From: Coleophoma eucalyptorum
Taxonomy: Eukaryota > Ascomycota > Leotiomycetes > Helotiales > Dermateaceae
DNA: 64,000 nt
Assembly: GCA_026120035.1 (NCBI GenBank)
Contig: JALRME010000002.1
Span: 1,860,001 to 1,924,000, forward strand
Reading direction: 5' to 3'
Positions within the stretch are counted from its first letter, which is position 1; each line of letters opens with the position of its first letter. Positions 12,699-23,943 of this stretch are shown piece by piece. Made by a program: the position numbers and the translations under genes. Under the pieces are notes generated by a model that saw nothing but the letters and a program-made list of their open reading frames with translations, was not told the origin of the DNA and ran no database searches.

Positions 12699-13041
12699 AC
12701 GAAAAGAGGTGTTATGTTGTAGTTATTAGATTCTTTGGCTGGTAGTCAACAACAACCCCCTCCCCTCCTCCGGCGCAAACAAACTTCATCAATCAGTAAG
12801 TGGTTTTTTTAGATGCCGTTGATGAGAAGGACAAACGTAAAGAGTTATCGATTCCTCGGAGCAAAGAGAGATAGAGAGAGGAAACACCGCTTTCTGCTCA
12901 AAGACCCAGAGCCCAAATATCGACGCAAGAAGAAGTAGAAACAGGTGCATGAAGGTATCTGTCGGTATATCATTATTGGATCTCGATCTCGACCTCGATC
13001 GAACACTCGTTCGTACTTACTACAAACACCACCTGTTTGCA

Positions 13042-13172
13042 ATTACGTAGTACTACGAACAAGAGGTCGGATCGATGCCTACATTACGTAGCATTACGAA
13101 CGGAGGTTGAATCGATACCTATTCTGGTTGTTCTACAAACAGATGAAGGTATTGATAAGACCTCCATCACAC
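13042..13172. repeat. Imperfect ~40-base direct repeat, three units
   Basis: Units start at about 13042 and 13083 with ATTACGTAG, then TACGAAC, GAGGT and ATCGAT.CCT at matching offsets (period 41). A third, more degenerate unit follows about 39 bases later (CTACAAAC ... GAAGGTATTGAT ... CCT). It lies roughly 1.1 kb from the stop of the 798-residue gene, so it may fall in or near its 3' flank. Confidence 0.55.
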
Positions 13173-14224
13173 TCACTTAGAACAGAAAAAAAATATACAC
13201 ATTTTTACCTCACGCATGTTGACTGTTATTGGTACAGCTGAAATGAGAGGTATTCCAACAGTATCTCTCTTATTTCATAATTTCCAGCTTCGCACAACGA
13301 TGATGCCGATCACCCACCCACAGACCAAAGTATACGATATAAACAAATTAGCAAGGGGGTATATCATTCATTACATCTATCTTCATCTCATCACCACTTT
13401 CACCTCCCACCTTTCCCAATCCCACCAAATCTAATCCCACTCCACCCCAGGTATTTTATTAATACAAACAGCCAACCCACTCCCACACCCGCCTCGTGAA
13501 TCATCTGCTCTAAAGCTCTGTGCCTGCAGGAGATACATGCGCTGCCAGCTCGACCTGGTCATCGATTCCACCACAACTCGGACCCGAACTTGAAAACCAC
13601 AACTGCAACACCATATCATGCAATGCAAATGCACATTCCCACCGCCCTCCCATAAGAAATATTGCAACTTCCAACTGCCCGGCAAGCAAAGTAGAAGCAA
13701 GCGGCAAGAAAGAGAGATAAAACAACACCTAAAGATAATGACCTTCTGCCACGCTTTTCCTACCCATATCAAACTGTCACTGGCCCACTTCTGAGACATA
13801 AGAATGTGTACGATAGACTGGCATAAAGAGATACGAGAAACTTGATCTGGGTCTGCCATCGACAAAAAGTCTGATTTGATTGAAACAATAACCATGAGGG
13901 GGAAAAATATGAATAAAATATGCATGGGTATAGGTAGCCTCGAAGATATTGCTGTAATATGTTATGCCGGTGAATGGCGATGCATGGTGGATGTTGTCCT
14001 TGGAAAAGATATCCCGCTAACGCTTGCTCCGGAAGAATAGACAAATGAAAAAAATGGCCGGAAGCCATTACTATAAGACGCCGTGGCACGAGAATAGTAT
14101 ACTCTTGTACAGAGTTGGAGATGTAGTCGTCCGATATTATTGCAACATTAAGGAAATGCTTTAGTGGATCTTGGTGTCTAGATCTCTCGAGGCATGATCT
14201 TTTACGATTAATACTCAAAGGAAT

Positions 14225-16621
14225 TCAGGAATGCCCCGAAATTCCCCATATTAGTTCCGGATGATGCTCCGGTTCCGGAAAGTCCTGCTGGAGATTCACG
14301 TCGTCCACGAAGCGCACGCCAGAATTGGCATTCTTCTTCTTAGGCTTCTGCTCCTTGCGGCAATCGCTGAATCCCGTAGTCGACCCCACGGCACTGAGTC
14401 TGACAGTTGTGGGAGGTGTCAAGGGACTGAAGCTAGCACTGTGTCGGTTATTTGGATTGGGAGAGACGGATGAATCCGGTCTGGGCCGTCCTCGAAAAGA
14501 TGGCGCATAGATAAGACTGCTTCGTGGGGTAGTGTCGTCGTCAGACCCGAAACTGAGGAAGTCGCTCAAGTCTGGAGAGGGCTCTGGGGCATCAATTGCT
14601 CGGTCGTCAGAGACTGGTGTGTCTAGGTATAGGAGGATCTCTTCCTTGTTGTTGGATGAGTTGCCACGGATTGTGCTTACGGACGAAACCTCAGAGTGTC
14701 GAGCTTGAGATCTCTCCTGTTTGGCTTCAGGCGGTGTCCTCACTTGCTCATGCTCCTTGATAATTTTCTCACGCATCTTGGCGCGCTTTTGTCGAAGTGC
14801 CTCAAGTAAAGCCTCTTCTTGTTTGGTCACGGCCATGTAACGACTGCTGCGTGCAGAAGACGATTGCATCTCTATTGAGCTAGGAGAAAGGGGCGGTGTG
14901 GGCTGTGAAGTTGCAGAAGCAATCGAAGACGGTTTCTTCGATGGATTCTGTCTCCGACCTGAGTAACCTTGTTGCTCTGCATCTGTACCTGGTCCGACTT
15001 TGCGAGGATTTGTCGGCGTCGCTTCAGAAACCTTCAGCTCGGGAATAATTAAAGAGGGCCTGTCAATATGCGTTGGGGCTCGTTGTGCCTGTCTTTTGGA
15101 AACTGTTCTTGACGGTGGTATAATATTCTGACTAGGCTTGGGCATGGGCGTATCTGCCGGTTTGCTTGGTTGTTGTGGCCGCTGAGTCTCGGGCATGGGT
15201 TGATTTTGCGCAACGGAATTTCTCAAGGGATTTCGAAGTGGCAGTGATATATGACTGAGATTATCTACATCATCCTCAGATTCGGATTCTGAGGATAGCG
15301 ACAGTACGCTATTTTGTCGCAGATCAGAATCAAATAGGCTGGTACTGGTCTGCCTAGACGCCTTAGAGGTTCGGCTAGATATGCTGGCTGCACTTGACTG
15401 TGCATATGCTGGAGATGCAGTGCTAGAAGCCATACTATTCCGGACGTTTTTCCAAGAGAAAGCCTCTTTGCCCGGAATTGACTGCGGGTCTGGGTTTGTA
15501 CGTGAATCTCTGGATTTTGGTGGTGTCGGTATTGGATCAGGATGCTGCTGTGGTCTGCGTAACCCGATCTCAGGCGCATCGGCAACTCTTGATTCTGGGA
15601 TTTGACTCATATATGGCGATCTGGCAGGAAGGTGCTCATAATGATCATAAAGCTGATACAGCGTTCCTTGTGTCTCTCGCTTCTTGGCATTCATACTGAA
15701 GCTTTCTGACCGTTTGGGCAGAGGGGATTCTTCCATCATCCTTAAGGGTGCAGACTGGATTGTGTAATCAGAGCGGGTGCTCTGTTTTTGTGACCGCAGC
15801 GATTCCTTAGAAAGAGCTCTACCCAGCTTCCGACGACTTGATAACGGGGGCAGTCCAGAAGCATTGGTCTTCAGTGAAATGGAAGGACTTGGTGCACCAC
15901 TGGCAATCTCCCTCGACTTGGCGAACAGTTTGGAGAGGTCCAGTCTGGCCGGCTTTTTATGTGACTTATCATCTAGTGATTCACCAGCCAGACTTTCCGA
16001 GGCTCTCTCGTGGAATGGATCAAAATTTTCAACTTGTAGCAACGGGCTTCGGGAGAATTGTTGTGGTTGTTGCGTGACAGGAGGATAGCCTTTTCGCAAA
16101 GCCAGGTCCCGGGCTGAAGATTCCGATGTCTGCTGTGAGATGGCCAAGGGGCTCTTTTGCCTGTCATAGTGTGATCGCAAAGTAGAGGAAGAATCCTCAT
16201 TGCGTATCCTCCGCGAGAGACTCGAAGTATCCGTGGCTGCATCATCATTATAATGTTGACCCAGAAAGGTTGAAGAAGCCTTGTTATGGACTCGTGGTCT
16301 TGGGAAAACACCAGATTCCTGCTCCCATCGATCCTGCCCGCTCTCGCTGCCTTGTGTAGATTCAGAGACTACGGAAATGCTCATTCCACTCGACCGAGGC
16401 CGCGTACTTCTCCAAGATTGATCATCGCTGCGTGCTGCAAAATCATCCCATGTCGGAGAATCAATATTAAGGTCGCCATCCGTGCCTAGAAGTCGTTGCG
16501 CTTTGGAAAGTCCAGACGTGGAGGTTACTGATACTGGATATTGAGGGACCCGTCTCGATTTGCTTTCCTTGCCTTGCCTGCGCCCTGGAATTGGGAAGCT
16601 GAACTTAGATCGTCCTCCCAT
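14225..16621 (-). CDS. Fungal protein of unknown function, low complexity with a coiled-coil segment
   Basis: One uninterrupted exon codes for 798 residues from the first in-frame ATG (16621-16619). The frame stays open a little further upstream but without another ATG before a stop at 16693. The start MGGRSKFSFPIPGRR is basic. Most of the chain is disordered and rich in Ser, Pro, Gln and Arg. A short conserved-looking segment encoded around 14760-14845 (VTKQEEALLEALRQKRAKMR and the residues after it) should form a charged coiled coil, and a motif of this kind recurs in uncharacterised proteins of filamentous ascomycetes. No catalytic motif, signal peptide or membrane helix is visible. Role unknown; the long polar tails would suit a scaffold or cortical protein, but that is speculation. 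Confidence 0.8.
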   Translation of the reverse strand: MGGRSKFSFPIPGRRQGKESKSRRVPQYPVSVTSTSGLSKAQRLLGTDGDLNIDSPTWDDFAARSDDQSWRSTRPRSSGMSISVVSESTQGSESGQDRWEQESGVFPRPRVHNKASSTFLGQHYNDDAATDTSSLSRRIRNEDSSSTLRSHYDRQKSPLAISQQTSESSARDLALRKGYPPVTQQPQQFSRSPLLQVENFDPFHERASESLAGESLDDKSHKKPARLDLSKLFAKSREIASGAPSPSISLKTNASGLPPLSSRRKLGRALSKESLRSQKQSTRSDYTIQSAPLRMMEESPLPKRSESFSMNAKKRETQGTLYQLYDHYEHLPARSPYMSQIPESRVADAPEIGLRRPQQHPDPIPTPPKSRDSRTNPDPQSIPGKEAFSWKNVRNSMASSTASPAYAQSSAASISSRTSKASRQTSTSLFDSDLRQNSVLSLSSESESEDDVDNLSHISLPLRNPLRNSVAQNQPMPETQRPQQPSKPADTPMPKPSQNIIPPSRTVSKRQAQRAPTHIDRPSLIIPELKVSEATPTNPRKVGPGTDAEQQGYSGRRQNPSKKPSSIASATSQPTPPLSPSSIEMQSSSARSSRYMAVTKQEEALLEALRQKRAKMREKIIKEHEQVRTPPEAKQERSQARHSEVSSVSTIRGNSSNNKEEILLYLDTPVSDDRAIDAPEPSPDLSDFLSFGSDDDTTPRSSLIYAPSFRGRPRPDSSVSPNPNNRHSASFSPLTPPTTVRLSAVGSTTGFSDCRKEQKPKKKNANSGVRFVDDVNLQQDFPEPEHHPELIWGISGHS

Positions 16622-19600
16622 GCCTGCCCCTAAGTCGGCCTCGGTGGCAGACAATGAACACCGCCCAGTTCGCCGTACCCAACTTTTATGCTATAGAACT
16701 TGCAAGCGCACACACGGTGGCTGCAGTTCTCTGTGGAATTCTATGTTCGTAGCTTCGTTTCGTCTCGACTGTCATCGATACATTGCACTATTAAAAGTCG
16801 ACGTGAGTGAGATGTCTCGAGAATTGTTAATTGTTTGAAATGGCGATTGGCTATCAGCCGGTCGTACAGCAAGCAGATCGGCAAAAGTGTTCCTTCACAC
16901 ACACGAGTTACTGGCCACTGAACTCACGTATATCTGCTATGGTCATGAATCTGGAGATAGGAAACGATCAGGGCGAGAAGAGCACAAGAGGGAGGAGAAC
17001 GAAAGCAAACGCAAGCAAGACTGGGGGCGCTCGGGCTTTCATATCTGCGAGCGGAGAGCTTGGGATCATGGATGGGGATGGGATGGCATGGCCTGGCATG
17101 GAATAAGATGGGCTGGCGAGATATTGATGGAGACCGTGCTGAACACAACCTGCCAATCTCTCCAAGATTATTATTTGACCTATCCTGGGCCACAGCAAGC
17201 GACAGGTCAGAGACGCTCCTTACGGCTTAATTCGCTGCGAACTAGCTCGTAATGAAGTAGCGGCGCAGACAGCTTCAATGCCGGAATACTGAGCTGCACC
17301 ACGCAAGATCGGAGGGATTGTTGCATAGTGCTGTTCTACTACTGTCCTGGAGTGGAATGGCTTCGACTTGAGTGGTAGTAGAGCCAGGTACCAGGATCCG
17401 CCAGGACAAAACATTCAATAGTGGAGCAGAAGGGCAAAATCGCTTTGTAGATAAAGTATTCGACTACCATAACCATGAACCATGCCAGCCCATGGATCAA
17501 CACAGTACAGTACCTTCATGAGTGCAGTTTGTGCCGTAGGTAGCTTGCTATTCTATAATTATACCCGCTGGCTAGTTGAGAATTTTCGAATTAGGATACC
17601 TAAGGACGCCTAGTGGGCAGTAGTCAGTTATCAGTAAGGTGAGGTAGCCGGTAGTCCCCTCGCCCCCGGGCAGATACCCTACGGTACCTTACCTTAGTGG
17701 TGATGCACCTCACTACAATAGTAGAGCCACGGAAAAACAGGAGAGGGGCATTGTATATTTTGGCGGCAGCCAAGAAAGATTGCATGCGTAGCCTTTTAGT
17801 GTAGAAAGCAAGTCCAATTGCACTGTTACTGTACATGACACGGAAGCGACGAGAACCCTGGTATTGCGAATTTCCAGGGACATCACGGTCGCTCGGTCGG
17901 TCACGAAACGCATATGCAGATCACAATGGGGGAATAGTGATCGAGAGAGGACCTCATACGATGGGGCCACCAACCACATACGATCCGATGTAAAGACGCG
18001 AGAGGCAGCGCACAGAAGATGACAGACGACAGCTGCAAGGTGATTTGAGTGAGAAACCAGCGCAACCGTTGCACACCATGGTAGCCACCTGGGGTATGAT
18101 GACACCCACGAGATGCTAGCTATTGCAGAGACGGTAGATTCACGGCCGTTCGCACGCTAGATGGCACGAAGAATACGACCCTCTTTGCTCTAGGGGAAGT
18201 AACTTACTCGCCATCTCGCCAAAGCCAAAGCCAAGGGTTCTCCGATCAAGCTCAGTACAGAGCAGCCATGATCGCTGTCCAAGATGTCGTAGCGTCCTGT
18301 CATTTCTCCACAACCACGAGGCATCCTTTTTTCTCTCTCTTTCTTTCCTTGCCATGCGATAGGCATTTCCCTCCGGAGGCCTGATATCAGCAACATGTAT
18401 GTATACTGGCAGCAGTCAGCGACTGCCTATGGCACAAGAAGATTTCTCAGCATCATTCGGGGTGGTGCTCAGGACTGCAAGGTATCGAATCAACATGAAA
18501 ATTACCTTAGCTTTCGAAAGCTTCAAGCATGTAGGACGATGACAGCATGAACCTTACGCAGTATCTGACAACGAACGACGGTTGAAGAGATAAGAAAGGA
18601 TAGGTAGACAATGATCGTTGGGCCTCATAAGTTGTTGCAATGTACAACATATGCAGCAGACCCATTCGCCCACATCAATTCAAATCAAATGCTTCGTGAT
18701 CTCCGAGGCAGCATTGGTTTGAGGAGCTATTTATTGTTTCGATGATTTCGCTTGAGAGCGGGAAGTGCACCACCTGGCAAGCTGAGATACGATATTTCCT
18801 GTTCTGGACTCTCTGAAATTTGATCGCTGGCCACCCGATTCTCGATCTACTGCCGAACCCATCCGGCTTTCATCCACGAATCCTACACGTTATGCATCCC
18901 TCCTGCGGCTGTTTTCTTCACGGAGGCACTTTGTTTGTTTGTTCTACACCGCCTCGACGTTACGTATAGCGAAAGCACATGCAATCATTTGCATGCCTAA
19001 CTCGGCTTGTTCAAACATCAGGGACTGCATGATTCCAATCGCATTGAGGGACCCTACCAGATCGAGCCAGCCAGAGGCCATAGAGCAAGACGGGACCGAA
19101 TGCGATCTTCGAGTAGCCAGGTGTATGGTGCGTCCGTAACTCGAAAGAAGAAGTTTTTGGAAGTTTGCAGTTTCATTAAAAAGTGGTCTCCAATATTTCT
19201 GCCATGGCATGTCCTGGCTGGCAGGGATAGTGGTTTCATGCCTCGCGCTCATCAACCAGAGGAGCACGAGGGGAAAGGAACCAGATCAGCGTCAAGCCCA
19301 GATGCCACACTGCTAATCTAGAGTACCATCGAGGCATCGAAAATCACCTAGCCCATCTATCATTCCGTCAAGAATTGTCAGACAGCAATCGTTACAGAAG
19401 CTGGGAGAATGGATCTAGTCAGCTTAGTAGCTTCGGATGTGTGATGTATGATCAGTGATAAAATCATGCCGAGGGGAAGCCGACAACAAACATGATAAAG
19501 CTTGAGGTACAGTGGTGAACACCATTACCCCGCCCCATGGCTCCTGCAATATCACTCGTCCGACATTTTGTGATCAGATCTAGAGCCAAGAGAAAATAAC

Positions 19601-20235
19601 ACCTTACTTCATCGTATTCCCCAGGTGTGAGAGTGATACTGCGCTGGTGACTGTTGACTAAACGTTCGCGCCATGTCTCTGGCTTGTCAGCCACACAAAT
19701 AATGGCCCAGGCGCCCAACTCAGTGCTTGAGATACGAACAAGTGTCCTAGGAACTAGTATGATACAATACAGCATTACACTACCTCTCGAGAGCCATAAT
19801 CCGACCACTATATCATCTGTCATTGCAAGACGGCTTGCAAGACGTAGGAGCCCGTGCGAGTCATTCACTGTTTCTATTGCTTACCCTAAAGCCGCCAAGT
19901 TTAGAGCTACGCGACGATGGATCTTGCCTAGGCCATGAGTCTTCATAACCACTAGCAAGAACGATACAGGATGAATGAACTGTATTGATAGCTACTGTGT
20001 ATAAACAACATCCTTTTAGTAATAAAAGCAATATGATGTGAAGTTATACCTCATCCCTATAAGAGAGCATCGATATAATTTCATTATTAGAGATGATGGA
20101 ACACAGTAGATGCCGCGAGATAGTAGCAAGAAAGTTTATCTGGGACTTAGCAACCATCATTTATTTTACTCCGTCAGGCCAATAAACCGGAAGGAACCCA
20201 AATTTTGTAATGACTGGACATCATAGAATGAGTAT
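16622..20235. other. 3.6 kb without a recognisable gene
   Basis: This stretch lies between the 5' end of the 798-residue gene and the 3' end of the HORMA gene. It should contain the promoter of the former and the 3' UTR of the latter. ORFs in all frames are short and unlinked by convincing splice sites. No tRNA or repeat array was seen. Confidence 0.6.
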
Positions 20236-21987
20236 TCACACTGGATGCGAGCTTGTTCGTGTATGATCAATCGGGCTATCGAGGCTCGAGAATACACTGG
20301 GGGCAAATCGCTTACTACGCTTTTTAGGTGCCTGAAATGTCTCTGATGCAATATTTGGAGTGCCACGCGGTTCATTCCTGAACTCACTGAAATCTCGAGC
20401 ATGCCTTTTCGCCGTCGAAGTTACGACAGAAGCCTTATGCTTGCTCCCAGCGGGGGGTGTGCCCTCCAAAGTAGTATCATCCCAATCTGCGGGTGATAAA
20501 GTTGGACGTCCTTGCATGAGAGCCCGTGGTGTGATATATGGGTTCAAGTTCAAGTTCTCCGAAGCAGCTTTGTCAGACAATGGCGGTGTAGAAACCTGCT
20601 TAAAGTGTTAGTGGCTATTCGAATATAGTGTTTGTCCAAGGAAGTCTGGACTTACAACACTTCTACTACGCTGGGCTAGGTTCTCAGCACCCAGGCTTGA
20701 CCGAGGAAGCTCTACAGTGTCTTGTGTGTCCAACAACGATGGTTGTCTGAGAGGTTGAGCCTTGGAGAGTAAGCAATGTCTTAAGATGCAAGGGAGATCT
20801 CCAACCATATCCTTGAGCAATCCTTGCTGTTTGTACTCCTTCATGTCTAGGACCTCGCTATCATTATCCGATTCCTGAATAGTTTCTTGAGAAGCCTGGT
20901 CTGCAATTGTAGGAAGTTCAACATCAAATTCCACGCTGAAAATGTCAGTGAATTGCCATGTCTCCTTATAAAGAAAAGGCAGACCCATGAAAGCCAGTAT
21001 CCATATTCTTCATAAATGTTCGAGCATTCTTCTGATCAAAGACAGCTGGGTCGTTTTTTTGGTCGTAAGGACGGAAGCCTTTTGGGGAATATTGAGGTGG
21101 TGCCTTGCTGTTCCATTCTAGAAATGTGGCGATCTTAATGCCAGCTAGATATTCAAGCATCAGCTACTGTAAGTGGAAAAGTGGTCTGCATTCTCACGTG
21201 GAAGTTCACCCATCGCCTTAACATCTGGCCACATATCAAAGAGAGCCTCTGTCAGTTGTTTTGTGACGTCTTCCAATCGCGTGATTGGCGGCTGAATTAG
21301 AGCTTGCGAGGACGAGGGTGACAGGATGTGGATACCAGGAGTTCCTGCATCATACTTTATCTTGACTCTCCATCGCTCAATAATTTTGTTGCTAGAGTCA
21401 TGGAAGATGAGATCAAAGCTTTTCAGCCATCCTCGCTCTAGTGCTTCGCGAGCTCCAACATCCTGCAAATGTTAGTCTAGCAGAAGTAGCGTATTTTGGG
21501 CTCATCAACTTACAATTAAATGCAGAAGCTTTTTAATACGAGGGTGGCTGTCAGGCCGGAAGCAATATACTAGCATATCGTAATCTTTACCGTCATCGTC
21601 GCTACTAACTTCACATTCGAGTAAAGCATCGTGTGAAGCTACTAAGGCATTCATATCGATATTGCAGTGAGCATAACTGGCCTCACTGAAGGTATTCCTG
21701 CATTGAATAAGTTGGTAAAAGCCCAGATATACCGAGGCCACAAAACGAGCACACCTTTTATGGGTTATAGTAGCTGCGGTAAGCTTGATCAAGGTCAGAA
21801 CAATTTCCACACTTTGGACCTTGTTTACGAAGGCATTATGCGTCGCATTCATGACATCGGTGTGTGGCTTGCTCTGAGGAAGTTGATCTTGTTTGCTCAG
21901 GCCAGATGGGGTTTGCGGATCAGGTCGAATAGGTTGAAGCAGGACGCCCTTGGTAGATTTACCATTCTTACGCTTTCGAGCAGGCAT
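20236..21987 (-). CDS. HOP1: HORMA-domain meiotic chromosome axis protein (HOP1-like)
   Basis: Six exons: complement(20236-20595, 20656-20935, 20985-21144, 21198-21462, 21514-21697, 21755-21987), 493 residues. All five junctions are in phase and introns are 49-60 bases; the 20936-20984 intron has a weak GTCTGC donor but a clean CTGAC branch and CAG acceptor. The HORMA domain spans about residues 50-300: VEIVLTLIK at the start, RIKKLLHLIDVGAREALERG, then ERWRVKIKY, and the closing MDTGFHGVEFDVEL, matching the M-x-T/S-G-F-H signature of Hop1. The ~190-residue tail is polar with two basic clusters (about TAKRHARD and APKKRSKR) that could be nuclear signals. I see no PHD or CxxC zinc finger, which yeast Hop1 has. 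Hop1 coats meiotic chromosome axes and promotes inter-homologue recombination. Start chosen at the first ATG (MPARKRKNG). Confidence 0.85.
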
Positions 21988-23943
21988 GCTGCTATTGTTA
22001 TTGTGGATACGGTAGAGAAAGAGTTGTGGAATGATGTTATAGTAAGGAAGGGTCAAAAATGGCCAGAGATCAGATGATGATTGGCCTGCCACTTCTGAAA
22101 GTAATGAAGCCTGAAGAGTCTCGGAATCCACGGCTCTTGAGATGGGGAAAACGTTGATGTGGAGAAAGTCGAGGTGTAAGAGAGGAGAAGAAAGGAAGCA
22201 AGAGGCGTCTTGGTGCTGGTGCTAACAATACCAAGGAGCCCAACCAAAATGGAATGAGAGGCAGATTCGTATTTCACCTCCCTTAGTGCTTTATCGACAA
22301 GATTGGAGTTCAAGTGAAGATAGTCATTATTTTTTTATAGGTGTTCTGAAAGATCATCTAAGTAAGAAAATAAACAAATACCAAGAAGTATGTCAATCTG
22401 GAAGCAAAGGCAGTCGAGGCTACTATATTGCCACCAAGGCACGAGAACCCTTTTACTATCTGTCCTCCATGCTTGAAAAAACAGAACCCGCTACACAGAG
22501 GTATCTATGTCGAGCCGCTTTCACATATATACTGGAGGGAATGCATTAGACGTCTCAGCAATCTCTGATGTATGAGAAGCACACCTCATGAATAGCCTGA
22601 GGTCGAGGGAAAGGTCTTGTCACTGCAATCGGCTGAACACTTAACATCCCAAATTCTCTCTAGCATGTGGACGCTTCCTATTTCACAATCCATCAGAATA
22701 GGTAAAGTGGCCCTAGTATATAGAGTCTATATAGTTGGAAACCACAGTACGAGAATATATACTTGGAAGTCACAAAGACAGCTGTTGCGATGTGAATGAT
22801 GGAACAATCCCAAAGCCTGTGGATCCCACGCGAATGACGAGAAGAGGTGCTGACCAAAAGGAGATTATGAAGAAGAGCAAGTACAAAGAATTTCATGGTT
22901 CCTTGACCACAGTAAATGCAAAGATGTTTTTTTCGGGCTTGTGGTGCAGGCTCCAAGGCATGTTCAACAGTGAAGAGGCGTCTGATTGCAGTCTTGTGTT
23001 AACCAGACTTTGAAGCAGCAAGATATTCAAAGTAAATCTAGCACCATCCGGGTGTGTTTCATTGCCCCTTGGATGTCCTGAACCGTTGTGCCTAAAGGTC
23101 TTGTATGACTGTATCAAGGAGACTCATCATGCGACTGCCCTTATGCTGGACCAGGACTTTTTCTCAAGTAGGGGCGTCTAGATTCTAGATTGACAATACA
23201 AGAGCCGCCGGAATGAGTCCCACCAAGTAACAAGGAGCCGGACTCCTGTCAAAGCAACATCCATGCCGGCTCGAATGTTTCCTCGCTTCTTTGTTGTGAT
23301 GTTGACATTGACGACGCCCGCCCGCCTGAAGAAACAATTTCGTTCCGCTCGGCTCGACTAACCGCATCCGTGCACACAAAGAAAGACAGACAAGCGAACG
23401 AACTTTGAGGCGGACTCATGGTTCGCTTCAGTTCAGTGGGTTCGGTTCGAACATCGAGGCAGTCAAGTCAGACCGGTGAGAGGGGGCAGGAAATCCGTCT
23501 CCCGAAAGCACCTACGCGCAGTGTCTTTCTATCTGTAGCGCCAACAAACACTTCACTGTCAATCTCAACTATCGTGCAAATACCTGCTCTCGTGGTTCCC
23601 AAAGGCTGTCTTCATCGAGACCATCCTTCCGACCTCCTTACCGTATTTTCCATAGCACTACACCGGTCGGCAAACTCCGTCTTGATTTGTGTGACGGCTA
23701 CGATTTCCAAGCCGACACACACACGCCTACCGCCTCACGATCTTCCGACTTGTCGAGGACGTTGGCTATGGTTGGAGTGGCATATTAACAGCTTTTCGGT
23801 GGCAGTGTAAAGCTGTGGCTTTACCACGCGTTCGTGTGATATCGTGTTCGAGACGCGTTCAGACTGGACAGTAGGAGAGGGGCAGATTGGCCGACCTCGA
23901 GCTTCACGTATATTCAAACACGGCTAGCAGAACGCATACAAGC
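21988..23943. other. Divergent promoter region between HOP1 and CDC4
   Basis: About 2 kb separates the two divergent start codons. An ORF at 23418-23810 is open for 130 codons, but it looks like 5' UTR of the CDC4 gene: its composition is Ser/Thr-rich without any motif. Nothing else was recognised. Confidence 0.55.

Larger units (their letters stand above)
6500..14224. other. 7.7 kb gene-poor region upstream of the homeobox gene
   Basis: No ORF here has a recognisable domain. The part next to 6499 should hold the promoter and 5' UTR of the homeobox gene; the part next to 14225 should hold the 3' UTR of the 798-residue gene. The sequence is compositionally patchy, with pyrimidine-rich blocks (7680-8160), G-rich blocks and many short tandem repeats of different unit lengths, listed separately. 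One weak two-exon ORF (10174-10722) is listed separately. Confidence 0.7.

Noticed and set aside
13431..13925. 164-codon minus-strand ORF
   Set aside because: No domain; lies in the expected 3' flank of the 798-residue gene and shows no conserved-looking segment.
20166..20350. Possible extra 3' exon of HOP1 (YSRASIARLIIHEQ frame)
   Set aside because: The candidate GTAAGC donor would leave a 19-base intron or an immediate stop; the simple stop at 20236 is preferred.
23440..23460. GGTTCGAAC resembling a tRNA B box
   Set aside because: No A box at a suitable distance and no acceptor-stem pairing could be found around it.
23418..23810. 130-codon ORF upstream of CDC4
   Set aside because: No domain; position and composition fit the 5' UTR of CDC4.
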